DNA of 64,000 nucleotides, taken from Chaunax sp. Z400 (Eukaryota; Chordata; Actinopteri; Lophiiformes; Chaunacidae). The stretch spans positions 11,947,501 to 12,011,500 of the forward strand of contig CM075201.1 of NCBI GenBank assembly GCA_037577475.1, written 5' to 3'. Both the position numbers and the translations under genes were made by a program. Below the pieces are notes generated by a model. It did no database searches. It worked only from the letters and a program-made list of their open reading frames with translations, and had not been told where the DNA came from. Position 1 is the stretch's first letter. Each line of letters starts with the position of its first letter. This document shows positions 37,302 to 49,000 of the stretch, one piece after another.

Positions 37302-38800
37302 CAGCATTTCAACCACGGGGGAGGAGTCCGTCATGCCCTGTCCAAATCACAATAACAAGTATCACTGACTGATAGCAGTCTGAGGGCTGAGGTTCAGGAC
37401 TACCAGCTTGTTCAGCTTGGTCAACAGCAGCAGCTTCTTGAGAATATGAGATTGCTATATATATATATATGCACATATATTATTTTTTATTTTTTTTTGT
37501 TGAAATAATGATAGTTATTTTCTGTGCTCAATATGCAAAACAGAACTTTTGTTCAGCCTGTAAATGTCCTGTGCTGTTCACCGACACAGAAATCTACATG
37601 AAAAATGAAAGTTCACTGGTATTGTACTTACATACACCCCTATGTCTGGACTGAGAGGCAAACATAGATCACAAAGGACTCCTTCAAAAGATACATTCAC
37701 AGGTACATCTTTTAGTAGTAGACACAGTAAACAGTACAATTCTCTCTGTCCTGCTGTGTTTTTAATGGGCTGCTCTCTGTTCGACCACTGGTCTGCTCAC
37801 ATCAGAATATGGCAGTAGTTCATGCGTTATTGCTGATGCTGTGGAACTACAATCAAACTGCACAAAAAACGCTGCTCCTGTGACACAGTGGAGGATTGTT
37901 AACAGAGCAGTAACAACACAAGGCATGAATACACAGACATGTACTTGTACAGCATGCCCCCTGGTGCTTAGTTAAGATGCTTAACTAATGTCTAATATGT
38001 CTAATCTCTCACTCAATGCCACCTTATTAAAGGAACAAATCATCATCCCATCTGTGATTAATAAGTCTAAAAATGTTGCTCAGTTCAGAAAACAACTGAG
38101 CATGAGGAGTCTCTCTATATTATTGAGTTCAGCATTCAGGACAGTTAGCAATTTCCTAAATTTAATAATGTTTTCTACTAAAGAGCAAAAACAAATTAAG
38201 TTGCTGTCTCCAACCTCAAATCCCATGGCTGCCCCCCCCCCCCCCCTTTTTAGAAACTGCTCAAATTTGATCAATGACAAAGAAATTGAGAAATTAAATT
38301 ATTTTCTTGTCCATGAATAGCCAATAGGATGATTTAAGATTACTTTGGATAAATGTTATTCAAATGTACACCTGTCTTTCATCACTTGAATCTTTAATAA
38401 AGTAACTCTCAATAATGATATTGAATACAAAAAACATCATGAAAATCAGATTTGACATTAACAGAAGAGGATTAGGGCCAATTGAAAACAAAAGAATATC
38501 TGAGACATGGCCACGTGTGAAAAAGTTATTTTAGCACTGAATTCTGATTGTGGACCTCATCCTGTTCCGTAGAAATGTTTTCAGTGCATCTGAATGATGT
38601 GAGTAATCAAAAAGATGTTAGATTCAAACAAATACTAAAGAGGCATGCTCTTTTACAAATAAGAAGAAGAAGTCTCCATCTGATTTCATTGTGTGACTTC
38701 AGCATTAGTGATGTACAGCGTAGCAATGTAACATTCTGGTACAGAGGGTAGCGATAAATATTTTACATGCCAGTTTTTGATACAGCGAAGAAAAAAATAT
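37302..38800. other. intergenic between the beta-defensin and spag7
   Basis: The two genes are divergently transcribed, with about 1.6 kb between their start codons. It holds a TA-rich run near 37457-37480 and a C15 homopolymer at 38232-38246, with no recognised exon. Confidence 0.5.
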
Positions 38801-38810
38801 CTGGTAATCT

Positions 38811-38886
38811 GCGCATGCGTTCTCCTTCTAGCTGCAGTCAACAACAACAGTTTAGGCGACCTACCCCATTCATTCCAAGATGGCGG
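38811..38886 (+). promoter_or_regulatory. spag7: spag7 promoter: NRF1-like and YY1-like sites
   Basis: GCGCATGCGT (38811-38820) matches the NRF1 palindrome, about 60 bp before the start codon. CCAAGATGGCGG (38877-38888) matches the YY1 consensus and contains the spag7 start codon itself. Both are common in housekeeping promoters with YY1 just downstream of the start site, so a very short 5' UTR is likely. Site calls are from consensus only. Confidence 0.55.
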
Positions 38887-41800
38887 ACCTCCTAGGCTCG
38901 ATCTTAAACTCGATGGAGAAGCCTCCAACAGTCGGCGACCTGGAAAGCCGACGAAAGGCACGAGGTACACGATGTATTCCCTAACGAACGACTCAGTTTG
39001 CTTTAGTTTGAACCTGCCAATATGGATATGATAAGGGAATTATAGGATGTAAAAATTAAAAGGACTGGCGAAGAGTACATTTCAGGTGCTCCGATTGGCC
39101 AGTCGAGCTTTCAAGTAAGCAATGTTAGCCCTGTTAGCACCGCCTCAACGGAGCACGGAGCCCCTCATGTCCTGCAAACTTCCGCAGGTCAGAGTTCAGA
39201 GTCTGGACTGACTGAAGGGGAAACGAGGCTTTTGGAAGTACTTAATCATTATGAGACAGCTGTGTCGAAAATACACTGTTTCGAAGCATTTGATAAAGTA
39301 AAATAGCATTTTTTTCCCTATTCATGGTTGAATTATCATTGTTATACATACTGCTCTGCTAAACCCCTTAAGATATGTGATAGGAAGAAGTTACTTCTTC
39401 TACGCCTCTAGAGATCAATGTCCTGTAAGCCCATCTTGTTTCGATTTCAATTGTAGCTAGCTTTTCTCTATGCAAATGAATTAGCATCTCACATTTTCAG
39501 AAACCATTAGCTAATAGCTCGGACTATGGGCATTTTGGTGAGTTGCAATAGATGAAGAAGTGAGAAATCTAAGTCCCTAATTTTCTTGTGAACAATACTA
39601 TAATCTTTTAATTTACTGAAAGCTTCCTCTGAGACATGGGAAATTCGAAATACCATAGTATTTCCTGTTCCTAGATGTGACTTGATAACTGGCATGAAGT
39701 GGAGTATTGCTTCAACTCAACAACTGCATCCACTTAAAAATTGTGGTGAAGACATAAACAAGGGATAAAAAAGAAGAAGAGCCAAATCCATTTAATTAAA
39801 TTTAATGACTCCTAATCTGCATGTAGACACATGCAACAAACAATACGATTTGGGTCAGTCCACCAGCACCGATCTGGAAATGTGGTTTGGGGATTAAAAA
39901 GGAAGTGTGTCTCTCAATTATCCTATTTTTTTTGACTTACACTTGAAAAAGACAGATTTAGGCGTAAGACTTCGTGATTTGTGTTCACAACGGGAAACTT
40001 CAAATGTTTTTTCCGTGAATTGAATTTATCTTCTGTCATTCAAGAGCAAGCAGCAAGACTCAAGAAAATGGAGGAAGACGAGAAGAGAAAGAAAGCAGCA
40101 TTCAGGAAAAAGGTGGGAATGTCACATCTATTACACATTGAGAGTATGCTCGGTAGCCTCTTTATTAGGTACACCTGTACAATGTAGTACATTTTAATAC
40201 AACTACAACCGCTAACTGTGACATCTCTATGACAGGGTCAACAGAAAACAAACTTTATAGGCATCATCATAAGATAAGACTGGGAGAGATGTGGAATGCA
40301 TTATATGGTCCAAGTGTACCACATAAAATGACCAATGTAGTGTTGGCACAGAGCTCCTCTCACTTCCTTTCACCACTGTTGAAGTTTTATCACATGTGAA
40401 AATTACATCTCTATCTCTATCTATATCTCTCTATTTTTTTTATCTTATCTATCTATTTTGTAACTTTTGCACAGATTTTTATCTTGTTCTACCTCTGCTG
40501 GAGAGAAGCCATACGGACTTTCATTGTACTTGCGTATAATGACAATAAAGATCATCCTGATTCTGATTCTGATTCTGATTCCGATGTCGTCTCGTTTAGA
40601 TGGAGAAAGAAGTGTCGGATTTCATTCAAGACAGCTCACAACAGAAACGCAAATACAATCCCATGGGGAAGATCGAAAGGAGTATAGTGTAAGTCGATTT
40701 CACCACAGTAATTACAGTGAGACCCTCCAGAAACACGACATTTCTTTATCACATGATCGCAACTACATCTCATTTCCTCCTGTCTCAGGCACGATGTTGC
40801 AGAAGTGGCCGGTCTGACTTCTTTTTCTTTTGGAGAAGACGAAGAAAGCCGATATGTAATGCTTTTCAAGAAGGTCTGTTTGCTGTTTTGATCCAATGTT
40901 AGATGTTATCATATCTGCCAAGGAGGCTATGTTTCAGCTCAGTTTGTCTGTCTGACACTTAGTGGAGAAGTGTGGCGTGGACTAAGAAAGAACCCATTAA
41001 CTTTTACACAAATACACAAATTATTTTTCACTTTCATTAACATCACTAGATTGGTAATTTGGTGGAGTAAACAAGGTACATCTTAAAATTCAGTAAATGG
41101 TCGTAATGTTTAATAATTACAAATTAGAGCCAAGTGTAGAAATAGTCATTACCACAATAGTCATTATGGAGCCCTCAGGGGATTTTCATGGGAGAACTGG
41201 TACAACTGTAGCGTCACTACAGTCGCCCCAAACGATATTTCATCAAACTAAGGTGTGGTTATGGAAACGTAAATACACATTCATGCAGCAAATTATATTG
41301 GTACTTTCGTTTCTATACGTAAATTTGAACTTGACTCAAGTTAAAAGTCTTTCATAACAACTTGCTTTGATATCAAGTTGCCTTGTTCAAGATGTTTGTT
41401 TCACCTTAAGCAGTTGATGTGAAGTATTTCTTGTTCAGAAGTACACAATGAATTCACCACTGACAAAATGATGCTTAAGTGAGCCACAACCATATTCTGA
41501 CATCATTTTAATAGTTTTGGAACTATATGGAGACATACATAGAGGTTGCTTATTAAATAAACTAGGAGAAGTGTGGCTAATTTTCCGCCTTGTGCCCTGG
41601 CAGGAGTTTGCTCCATCAGACGAGGAGCTGGAAGCTTACCGCAAAGGAGAGGAGTGGGATCCCAAGCTGGCAGAGCAAAGGCGTAGACTTAAAGTGAGAC
41701 TGGATGCTCTTCATGCCACTGAAGCCTTTTTCAGACACGCACCCCTTTACATCAGCGTGACGGAAAACTGACATGTCAGGCTGGTGTCTGAATAAACACC

Positions 41801-43264
41801 CTGGTCACTTTTACAACAAAACAAAAAAAGACACAACAGCAATCTTAATAGGTCACACCTGTAACATCTCAGTATCATCTACATCAGTGATGCAACTCAT
41901 CTGTCTGTCTATGTTATCTACCGTATCTATCTATCTATCTAGCCACCTACCTCTCTATATCATCTATCTCTATCTGTATCTTTCTCTTTCTTTTTTCTCT
42001 CTCTCTCTCTCTTTCCCTGTTCCCTCTCGCTCACTAGTTCACACAAGCATGATGTCTGTTTCCATAAAAAGTCTCGTCGGGTCAGAAAACAGCTCAACAC
42101 ATGCTAAAAACTCTAATACCAAGGTGCCTACTTGTTTAGTCTGTGGTTGACCACATCGTATAACATTATATTTGCAAGTACAGAATCCTTTCCTTTGGAC
42201 TTTATTTAGATGAAACTTTCATCCATAGCTGCTAACAATATTTACATTCAGCCATGTGAGTACAACCCACCATGTGCAATAATCATTGAAGTACGTCAAC
42301 TTCCTAAAATATACCGAACTGCTTCAAGTGTTACATTTAGAAAACAACAATACAAATACTTAGATTTACTCTGGTATTCTTTTGTCTGCTGTGGGGAATT
42401 TGTCTCGTTACTTTCGATAAGTAGCTGAACGAAGACAAATTGTCCTCCTGAGGGGCTTTTAAATACAGACTTTTAACACTACAGAGAGAAAAATGGTCAT
42501 GAAAAAAACCCCAAAAACATTTCTTCAGACAGCCACTACAATGGAGCATAAAGGAATGCAGCCACATGACATGTTGTGTGTTTGCCGTAGTGTCTTCACT
42601 TAAATTGCCTTCTTTATCCGTGAATCTCATTATGGCATTTGACTGTTATAAGTCAAGGAGGGATGTTGAAATATCTTAATTTCCTGAAGAAGAGGCTGAT
42701 GAGGCAGCTTTAGAAAAAACATGTACCTGAAAATGTGTTTTATTTTATTTTTTTTTACAATTTCCTAGTAACTCCTTGAATGCTTTTCACATTGCAACCT
42801 GGTGATATCGAACTATCTATGCCATGTGGACTTTTCCTTGCCTGTCCATCTCTGACCTTTTCTTTCTCCCTCACCACAGGAACAGGCAGCATTGGAAGAA
42901 ACAGAGTCCAGTAAAACAAAGAAGCCGGAGGCATGTCCCAACTCCAACTACAGAGACAAGTACAGTCACCTGATTGGCACCTCGGCTGCAAAAGATGCAG
43001 CACATACATTAGAGGCCAACAGCGCCTATGGCTGTGGTGAGTAAATGTTGTCGCACTGATCTGCCTCATAGACACACTGTATTGCTTCGCGTCACAAACC
43101 GTCTCCTCTATATTTACTCATTATGTTGGTATTCTTTTTCTCTCCCAGTGCCGGTGGCCAATAAGAGGGACACTCGCTCCATCGAGGAAGCCATGAATGA
43201 AATCAGAGCCAAGAAACGACAGAAGCAAGAAGATGACAGGGGAACACACAGCAGCAGTTCATGA
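38880..43264 (+). CDS. spag7: sperm-associated antigen 7 (R3H domain protein)
   Basis: Seven exons join in frame: 38880-38964, 40045-40112, 40600-40688, 40789-40873, 41604-41693, 42880-43036 and 43149-43264, giving 229 aa, close to the mammalian length. It starts [16 protein letters not shown], followed by a lysine-rich coiled segment. An R3H domain spans about residues 52-109, with the R78-x3-H82 signature in [16 protein letters not shown]. The [20 protein letters not shown] region, [11 protein letters not shown] and the C-terminal [20 protein letters not shown] are all diagnostic of SPAG7. R3H domains bind single-stranded nucleic acid; the cellular role of SPAG7 is poorly defined, and the name reflects its discovery rather than sperm restriction. 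The third exon's acceptor is immediately preceded by a (CTGATT)4 repeat. No truncation or frameshift was seen. Confidence 0.95.
40405..40580 (+). repeat. LINE/SINE 3' tail with simple repeats in spag7 intron 2
   Basis: A (TATC)-rich stretch is followed by GTACTTGCGTATAATGACAA, then TAAAGAT and a (CTGATT)4 tail at 40557-40580. TTTCATTGTACTTG...TGACAATAAAGAT followed by a short tandem tail is how a common teleost non-LTR retrotransposon end reads. The tail stops 19 bp before the exon at 40600. Confidence 0.55.
40905..41060 (-). repeat. dispersed repeat fragment in spag7 intron 4
   Basis: TGCCAAGGAGGCTATGTTTC is the reverse complement of the tail of the repeat family at 22255-22600 (CATAGCC...TTGGCA). 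It is followed by a 'TTTGTCTGTCTG' stretch and a diverged body. Truncated, no coding capacity. Confidence 0.5.
41920..42011. repeat. (TATC)n and CT-rich low-complexity array, spag7 intron 5
   Basis: Imperfect TATC tetranucleotide repeats grade into a CT-rich run. Wholly intronic. Confidence 0.8.
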
Positions 43265-43962
43265 GTCTCCACATGTTTGTTTTCTGTCTCCTGGTGTGTG
43301 TTTGTGTGTGTGTGTATGTGTGTGCACAGTCTATAATGCAATATCCTGTTCCCCAGACATGCTCAACAACTCATATGACAGGCGATGAATATAGGATGTA
43401 TGCCACAATCTCTCAAGCCGAGCAGAAAGTCTTGGTTTAGTGGAGGTGATTCAGGTGTGTCTGATCTATGAGGTGGATTGAGGACGACTGAGGTGGAGAA
43501 AAATGATTTGATCAAAACAAGTGTGTCCATTGGGTGCTCGGCTCTTCAAAGCACCTGCTATCTTATTACACGACTTTTAAAGGACCTTTTTTTTTTGGGC
43601 AGTAATTAACATTCTTCATGCAGATGTGTATTTAGAGATCTGACATTTGTAACGGTAAAATATTGACAGTTTTGAGCTTTAGCCAGACAGGATGATGTTT
43701 TGAAAGCAAAGTATACTGCAAAGCTGACAAGTGTTCCAGACATCCAGGGCAGTTTGTAAAAGGGAAACAGGGCTGTCTATTGACGAGCTTTTGGTTTGTT
43801 ATTTTTCTTTTTGTCTCGGCCCGTTTTCTTAACTTAAGAATGTTGAAACCATTACATAAGAGGAATCCCATTTTAGGAAATACTGTTGATGAGGAGTTCG
43901 ATTTTAGGAATCTGTCATCAGGTTTCATTCTTGTTTCTATACATCTATAGTCGCTGTGAATT
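43265..43962 (+). other. spag7: spag7 3' UTR and flank
   Basis: Non-coding sequence after the spag7 stop codon, with a short GT-rich run at about 43291-43324. No AATAAA is obvious before the SINE; ATTAAC-type and other variants are possible. The polyadenylation site cannot be placed. Confidence 0.4.
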
Positions 43963-44124
43963 TTGGGCATTTTTGGCCTTTATTTTACAGGACAGCTGAA
44001 GAGCTGACAGGAAATGTGGGAGCAGGAAATGGCCACGGGTCGGAATCGAACCCGCGCTGACTGCTTGAGGACTATAGCCTCGGTACATGGGGCGCGCGCC
44101 CTAACCACTGTGCTGTCTGCTCCC
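43963..44124 (-). mobile_element. tRNA-derived SINE
   Basis: On the minus strand it starts with a tRNA-like head: box A-like GCACAGTGGTTAG (complement of 44101-44115) and box B GGGTTCGATTCCGACCC (complement of 44037-44053). Then come CGTGGCCATTTCCTGC and CTCTTCAGCTGTCC, and a tail AAAATAAAGGCCAAAAATGC. This head-body-tail order matches a widespread teleost SINE transcribed by RNA polymerase III. It is not a functional tRNA gene: the acceptor stem does not close. Confidence 0.8.
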
Positions 44125-44789
44125 GAATTCAACTTGTATTCCAAAATAAATCTTTTTATTATTGAGCCATGTGACAACTTTCAGTAGGTATCCTAGGGGA
44201 GGGCAGATGTACCAGACTCACTATAGGAATATTTGTCACATCTCTTTTGCTTGTCATATCCTCAAGTACGCTTTTTGGCATCCTGATGTCTTATTTTAAC
44301 AAAGTTGCACTGTTTTATCCTCCCATGTGTGTTAATAAATAGAGAACTGTATGTTGCCCTCATTTCTGTGCTACCTAGTCTGAGCATTTTTGCTGTTTTG
44401 ACTATTTCTACAGGGTGCAGGGAACTCCATAACAAGAGCACTTCACTGTATACAACAATTAAATCCCATACAGTAAATCCCATACAGCAACACAAAATGT
44501 AGGCTCAAAGATTAGAACTGTGGTGAATCAGCAGGAATAATGTCACTATCACTGGAATTAATAGGAGGTGGCTCAATGACTCATAAATGCACTCAGTGTT
44601 TATCTACTTCCATAGAGTTCAGTATATTAATCACATATGCTTCTGTGTCTACATGTCAACCAGACCTCTTTGATGAGGACAACAAATATAATATTAGGTG
44701 GCAGTTGTCTGCATTTATGTTTATATTTGGCAGTGGTGTGATGTAACAAGTGTACTCAAGTGGTACATTTCAAAGTAACTCATTTGAAT

Positions 44790-45455
44790 ACATGTCATGT
44801 GTATATGTACATGTTTTAATACATGTCATGTGTATATGTACATGTTTTAATACATGTCATGTGTATATGTACATGTTTTAATACATGTCATGTGTATATA
44901 CGTTTTAATACATGTGTATATGTACATGTTTTAATACATGTCATGTGTATATACGTTTTAATACATGTGTATATGTACATGTTTTAATACATGTCATGTG
45001 TATATGTACATGTTTTAATACATGTCATGTGTATATGTACATGTTTTAATACATGTCATGTGTATATGTACATGTTTTAATACATGTCATGTGTATATGT
45101 ACATGTTTTAATACATGTCATGTGTATATGTACATGTTTTAATACATGTGTATATGTACGTTTTAATACATGTCATGTGTATATGTACAAGTTTTAATAC
45201 ATGTATATATGTACATGTTTTAATACATGTCATGTGTATATGTACGTTTTAATACATGTGTATATGTACATGTTTTAATACATGTCATGTGTATATGTAC
45301 ATGTTTTAATACATGTCATGTGTATATGTATGTTTTAATACATGTGTATATGTACATGTTTTAATACATGTCATGTGTATATGTACATGTTTTAATACAT
45401 GTCATGTGTATATGTACATGTTTTAATACATGTCATGTGTATATGTACATGTTCT
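44790..45455. repeat. 31-bp minisatellite, about 21-22 copies
   Basis: Tandem array of a 31-bp unit (ACATGTCATGTGTATATGTA followed by CATGTTTTAAT). Most copies are exact. Shorter versions of about 26-27 bp, lacking the TCATGT or TACATG step, are interspersed in a semi-regular pattern, suggesting repeated segmental duplication. It lies between spag7 and chrdl2, ending about 0.65 kb before the chrdl2 start. Confidence 0.95.
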
Positions 45456-46098
45456 AATTCATGTCTGTTCTTACTTAATTACAAGGATGAATTATAAATT
45501 CAACAAGTATAATATATGGTTAAAATTTAAACTAGTGAACTCATTAAACATTAGAATTTGTCAGTGAATTGATAACAATGATAAAACACCATGAAAGCAG
45601 CCATTCTGTCAGTGGTTAGTCCAGAACCACCTCCAGGATTAGTGTTTGAAGGGAGCTGTCATTTAGGGCTAGTTTGATAAAGACCTCATGGCTATTTTTT
45701 CTCTTTTTTGAATTGTATTTTCAGACTAATCGCAATAATCAGTCAAGTGTGACGGAACCTTGTGTGTTGAGATTTATCACAAAACCTGCCCCACATATAG
45801 ATGCACAGCAATTTTAAAATAAAGTCTTTTCTCACACACGAAAAAAGAGAGGTGTGTTTTTAAATCCCATGATGTACTTCAGGTTCATTCCTTCACTCTC
45901 CTGTCATCCCTGTTCTTAAACTGACGCTACCTGTTGTCTCCTGAGGGAGGCGCCCTAAATCAAGCAAGGAAATATTGCAAGTTTTTTTTTTTTTTTTTTT
46001 TTTTTTAAACGCTTGTTTCACACTGTCCTGCAGCTTCAGTCTCGCAAACACATTTACTGCGCGTTGAAGGATCAGCCACGCACATGTAAAAAAAAAAA
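45456..46098. other. chrdl2: chrdl2 upstream region and 5' UTR
   Basis: Contains AT-rich sequence, a T25 homopolymer at 45982-46006, and an A12 run ending at the start codon (46088-46099). I see no clear TATA or CpG island, so the promoter is not placed. Confidence 0.45.
45982..46006. repeat. T25 homopolymer
   Basis: Twenty-five consecutive Ts, about 92 bp upstream of the chrdl2 ATG. It may be the poly(A) end of a retroposed element in reverse orientation, but no body was recognised next to it. Confidence 0.9.
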
Positions 46099-49000
46099 AT
46101 GAAGTCAACGTATTTGTTCTGTTTCATCATTTGGTTTGCTGATGCGGAGCTAAAATCCAGGAAAGGTAAGACTAGAAACTGCTGATGCTTCCACAGTCCG
46201 GATCGAAACGTGTGGGGCTTATAATGAGGAAAAACATGGAAATGCGACCTAAAGAAGGAAATATTTGTTGGACTTCGCTGTGCTGATATTTTAAGATTGA
46301 CAGCATCTGTTGCTCTATAATAATACGCTGGTGTTCTGCGACATTCTGCCACAGAAGCCCGCAAACTTCTGTTTGTCTTAATGCTTATTATGGACTGTTG
46401 TAAGATAGGTGCAATTTCCTATGTTTTTCTCTAGTTTGCATTACTTGGGATTGAATACGCCTTAACTAAACGTCTTTGACAAATGTTTAATAATAGTTCA
46501 CATTGAAACTGCTTTTGCTTTTGCTGCTCGGGTCATCTGCGCCATATGAGTTTCTCTGTAGCTCATCCTCCTTTTTGGCACCCAGAGCCCGGGGTGGTAT
46601 GTACTTTCAAAGACAAGATATACAGCCCAGGAGACAGCTGGCATCCCTATCTGGAGCCCTTCGGACTCATGTTCTGCATGCGCTGTGTCTGCACAGAGGT
46701 GCCTTTTCAAGTTTACCTGCTTCATTACTTTAAGAGCAAACATCTTAAGAAATAAAACACCACATTTCTCTCGAATACCTGTGTGAAAAACAGAGTTGCA
46801 GATGTAACTTAGTGGCTTGGCCCATGCTTGTAAACTGTACCATGTTGCTCTCTGTTAGATAGGCCATGTGAAATGCAACATGATCAAGTGTCCTGCTGTA
46901 CCATGTGAAAACCCAGTAGCTGAGCCCCGGCAGTGTTGTCCAAGATGCACAGGTAGATTCTCCTCCTTCTCAGCTCTTGACAATTTCGTGTGAAACGATT
47001 CTGTTTGTGGCTCCTCTTCCTGTGTGATGTGTCCTCCTCAGATCAGCCCAGGATCCCTGCAGGGCTGAGAGCTTCAGTCAAATCCTGCAGGTATAATGGA
47101 AGCGTTTATCAGCCAGGGGAGACCTTCATTAAGCACGACCTCTTCCCATCCAGGCAAAGCAACCAGTGTGTTATGTGCACATGCTCTGTGAGTTACATCT
47201 AAGTTACGAGTATTTTTTTTAAAAACCTGTTTGTTTGTCAGCAAGATCAACAGATTTGGATGAAAGTTTGTGCAGGGATGGATCATGGCCAGGGAAGAGT
47301 GGATAAAATTTTTAGGCAAATCCAGGTGTGGATGCAGATTCTGGATCACGTTTTCACTCTCCTCATCATTGCAAGATATGGAATTTTTAAAAATATTTTG
47401 CTCATATCGTGAAGAAAAAAGAAATAAATAAATAACAGGGCAGTCAAAATGGACAACTTCTGATGTTCCACCACTATTTGCAATTGAATTAAGATCCAGA
47501 TCATAATCATAAATGAACAACCCAAAATCCCACATCTTATTCATAATCCGGACTATTAAAATATCTGTTTGGAGATCAATATGTATTGGGTCACAGTACA
47601 GTAACAGAGAAGGGTAGAGATATGGCACTGCCACCAATATGTTGCTGAGATAATGCAGATTCAGATTATTACTGTACTTACTTTGGCATGAGGCAGATCC
47701 AAGTAAGACGATGTCATCATGGCGACATCACCAAAGAATGCCCTGCTATACCATTGCCCTGGGCGCAATGGTATAGCAATTGATGATCTTCTCACATTGA
47801 CCCAAAATAGACTGCACTCAGAAGCATGCTCATCTTTTCTTTTAGAAGCCCAAATGCTGACAGACATTTTCAAAAAGGCTCTAATTTGCCTCGCCTTATA
47901 TGACAGAACAATTTTCCATTTGTTCACATTTTTCTGTCAGTGGTGTTGGCGGAGGTATGTGACCTGTTATTTTGATCTGGTGAAAGATTATCAGATCCTA
48001 AATGCAATAAGACATCAGATCTGTAAGTTTAGGTTACATGTGATATGTACTAAAACTCACAAGGGCCACACGAATAACATTCCTGCGACATACAGGAATA
48101 ACTCATATGATTAAGCATCTCATGTAAATATTCATGATGTGCATTTATGTGTATCTACAGGTAATGTTGTTGCATTTCCATATACTATATGTCAACCTCA
48201 TCAGATGCTCACCTGCAAGGTTTGACTCAAAAACCCAAAATATCACATACAGAAAAGTTTAATTAACCATTAAAAGTAACAAAAAAATGCACCAAATTAT
48301 GAAACGAATAAATCACCTATTGGACTTCAACTCTGATCAACTGTGTGGTTGTCAAACATGTTAACCACAAGACCAGCCTGTGTAACACAGTCACATGACT
48401 AAACGGCAACTATAGTTTCCTGTAAGAAATTAAAGTCATTTCTGTGGGACTTTAAAATGCTGAAAATCTATAAAATTTATGGCCGTTCCCTAAGATTTGA
48501 CATGTGCACATTTTTCTGCCCTCTAACTTACAGCTGCTATCACCAAGTTTAATAATACAATTTTATCCTGTAGCTGGTAAAAAACCCCATCTTTCTTCGT
48601 TTTGGGTGTTGACTCTTGACTGTCATCGATGTGAGAGAACAGATTAAAGTTGTATTTCGATAGAACAAAGAGCAGCTATCAGAGGAAAGTGGAACCACAT
48701 GATGTGATATGATAAGTTAGTTTGATGACTTGTAATGTGGTGTTCATTTGATAGCTGAGATGATTCCTTGGATACTTTTTAGAACAGTAAAAGTCATGTT
48801 TATCCTGATGCATATCTCCCAGAGTAACTTGTTCCATTCTCAGTGCATTGTCTGTTCAGTCCATGATTTTAATGGAGAACTCATAGCATTGCTTTTTATG
48901 ACATTTTTCCTTAATATATCTGAAGAAATAGGGATTCTGATTCTGGTTTACTGCAGTTTTTAATATGGTTTATTTTGCCATCTTGAATTTTTCAAGACAT

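Noticed and set aside
44037..44115. tRNA gene on the minus strand
   Set aside because: Box A and box B are present, but there is no closing acceptor stem, and the downstream body and AATAAAGG tail identify a tRNA-derived SINE.
44790..45455. CRISPR-like regular repeat array
   Set aside because: The units are contiguous with no unique spacers, and the genome is that of a vertebrate. It is a minisatellite.
46175..46220. CTGATG...GAAAC sequence in chrdl2 intron 1 as another hammerhead core
   Set aside because: The core lacks the GA step after CTGATG, and the flanks do not pair.
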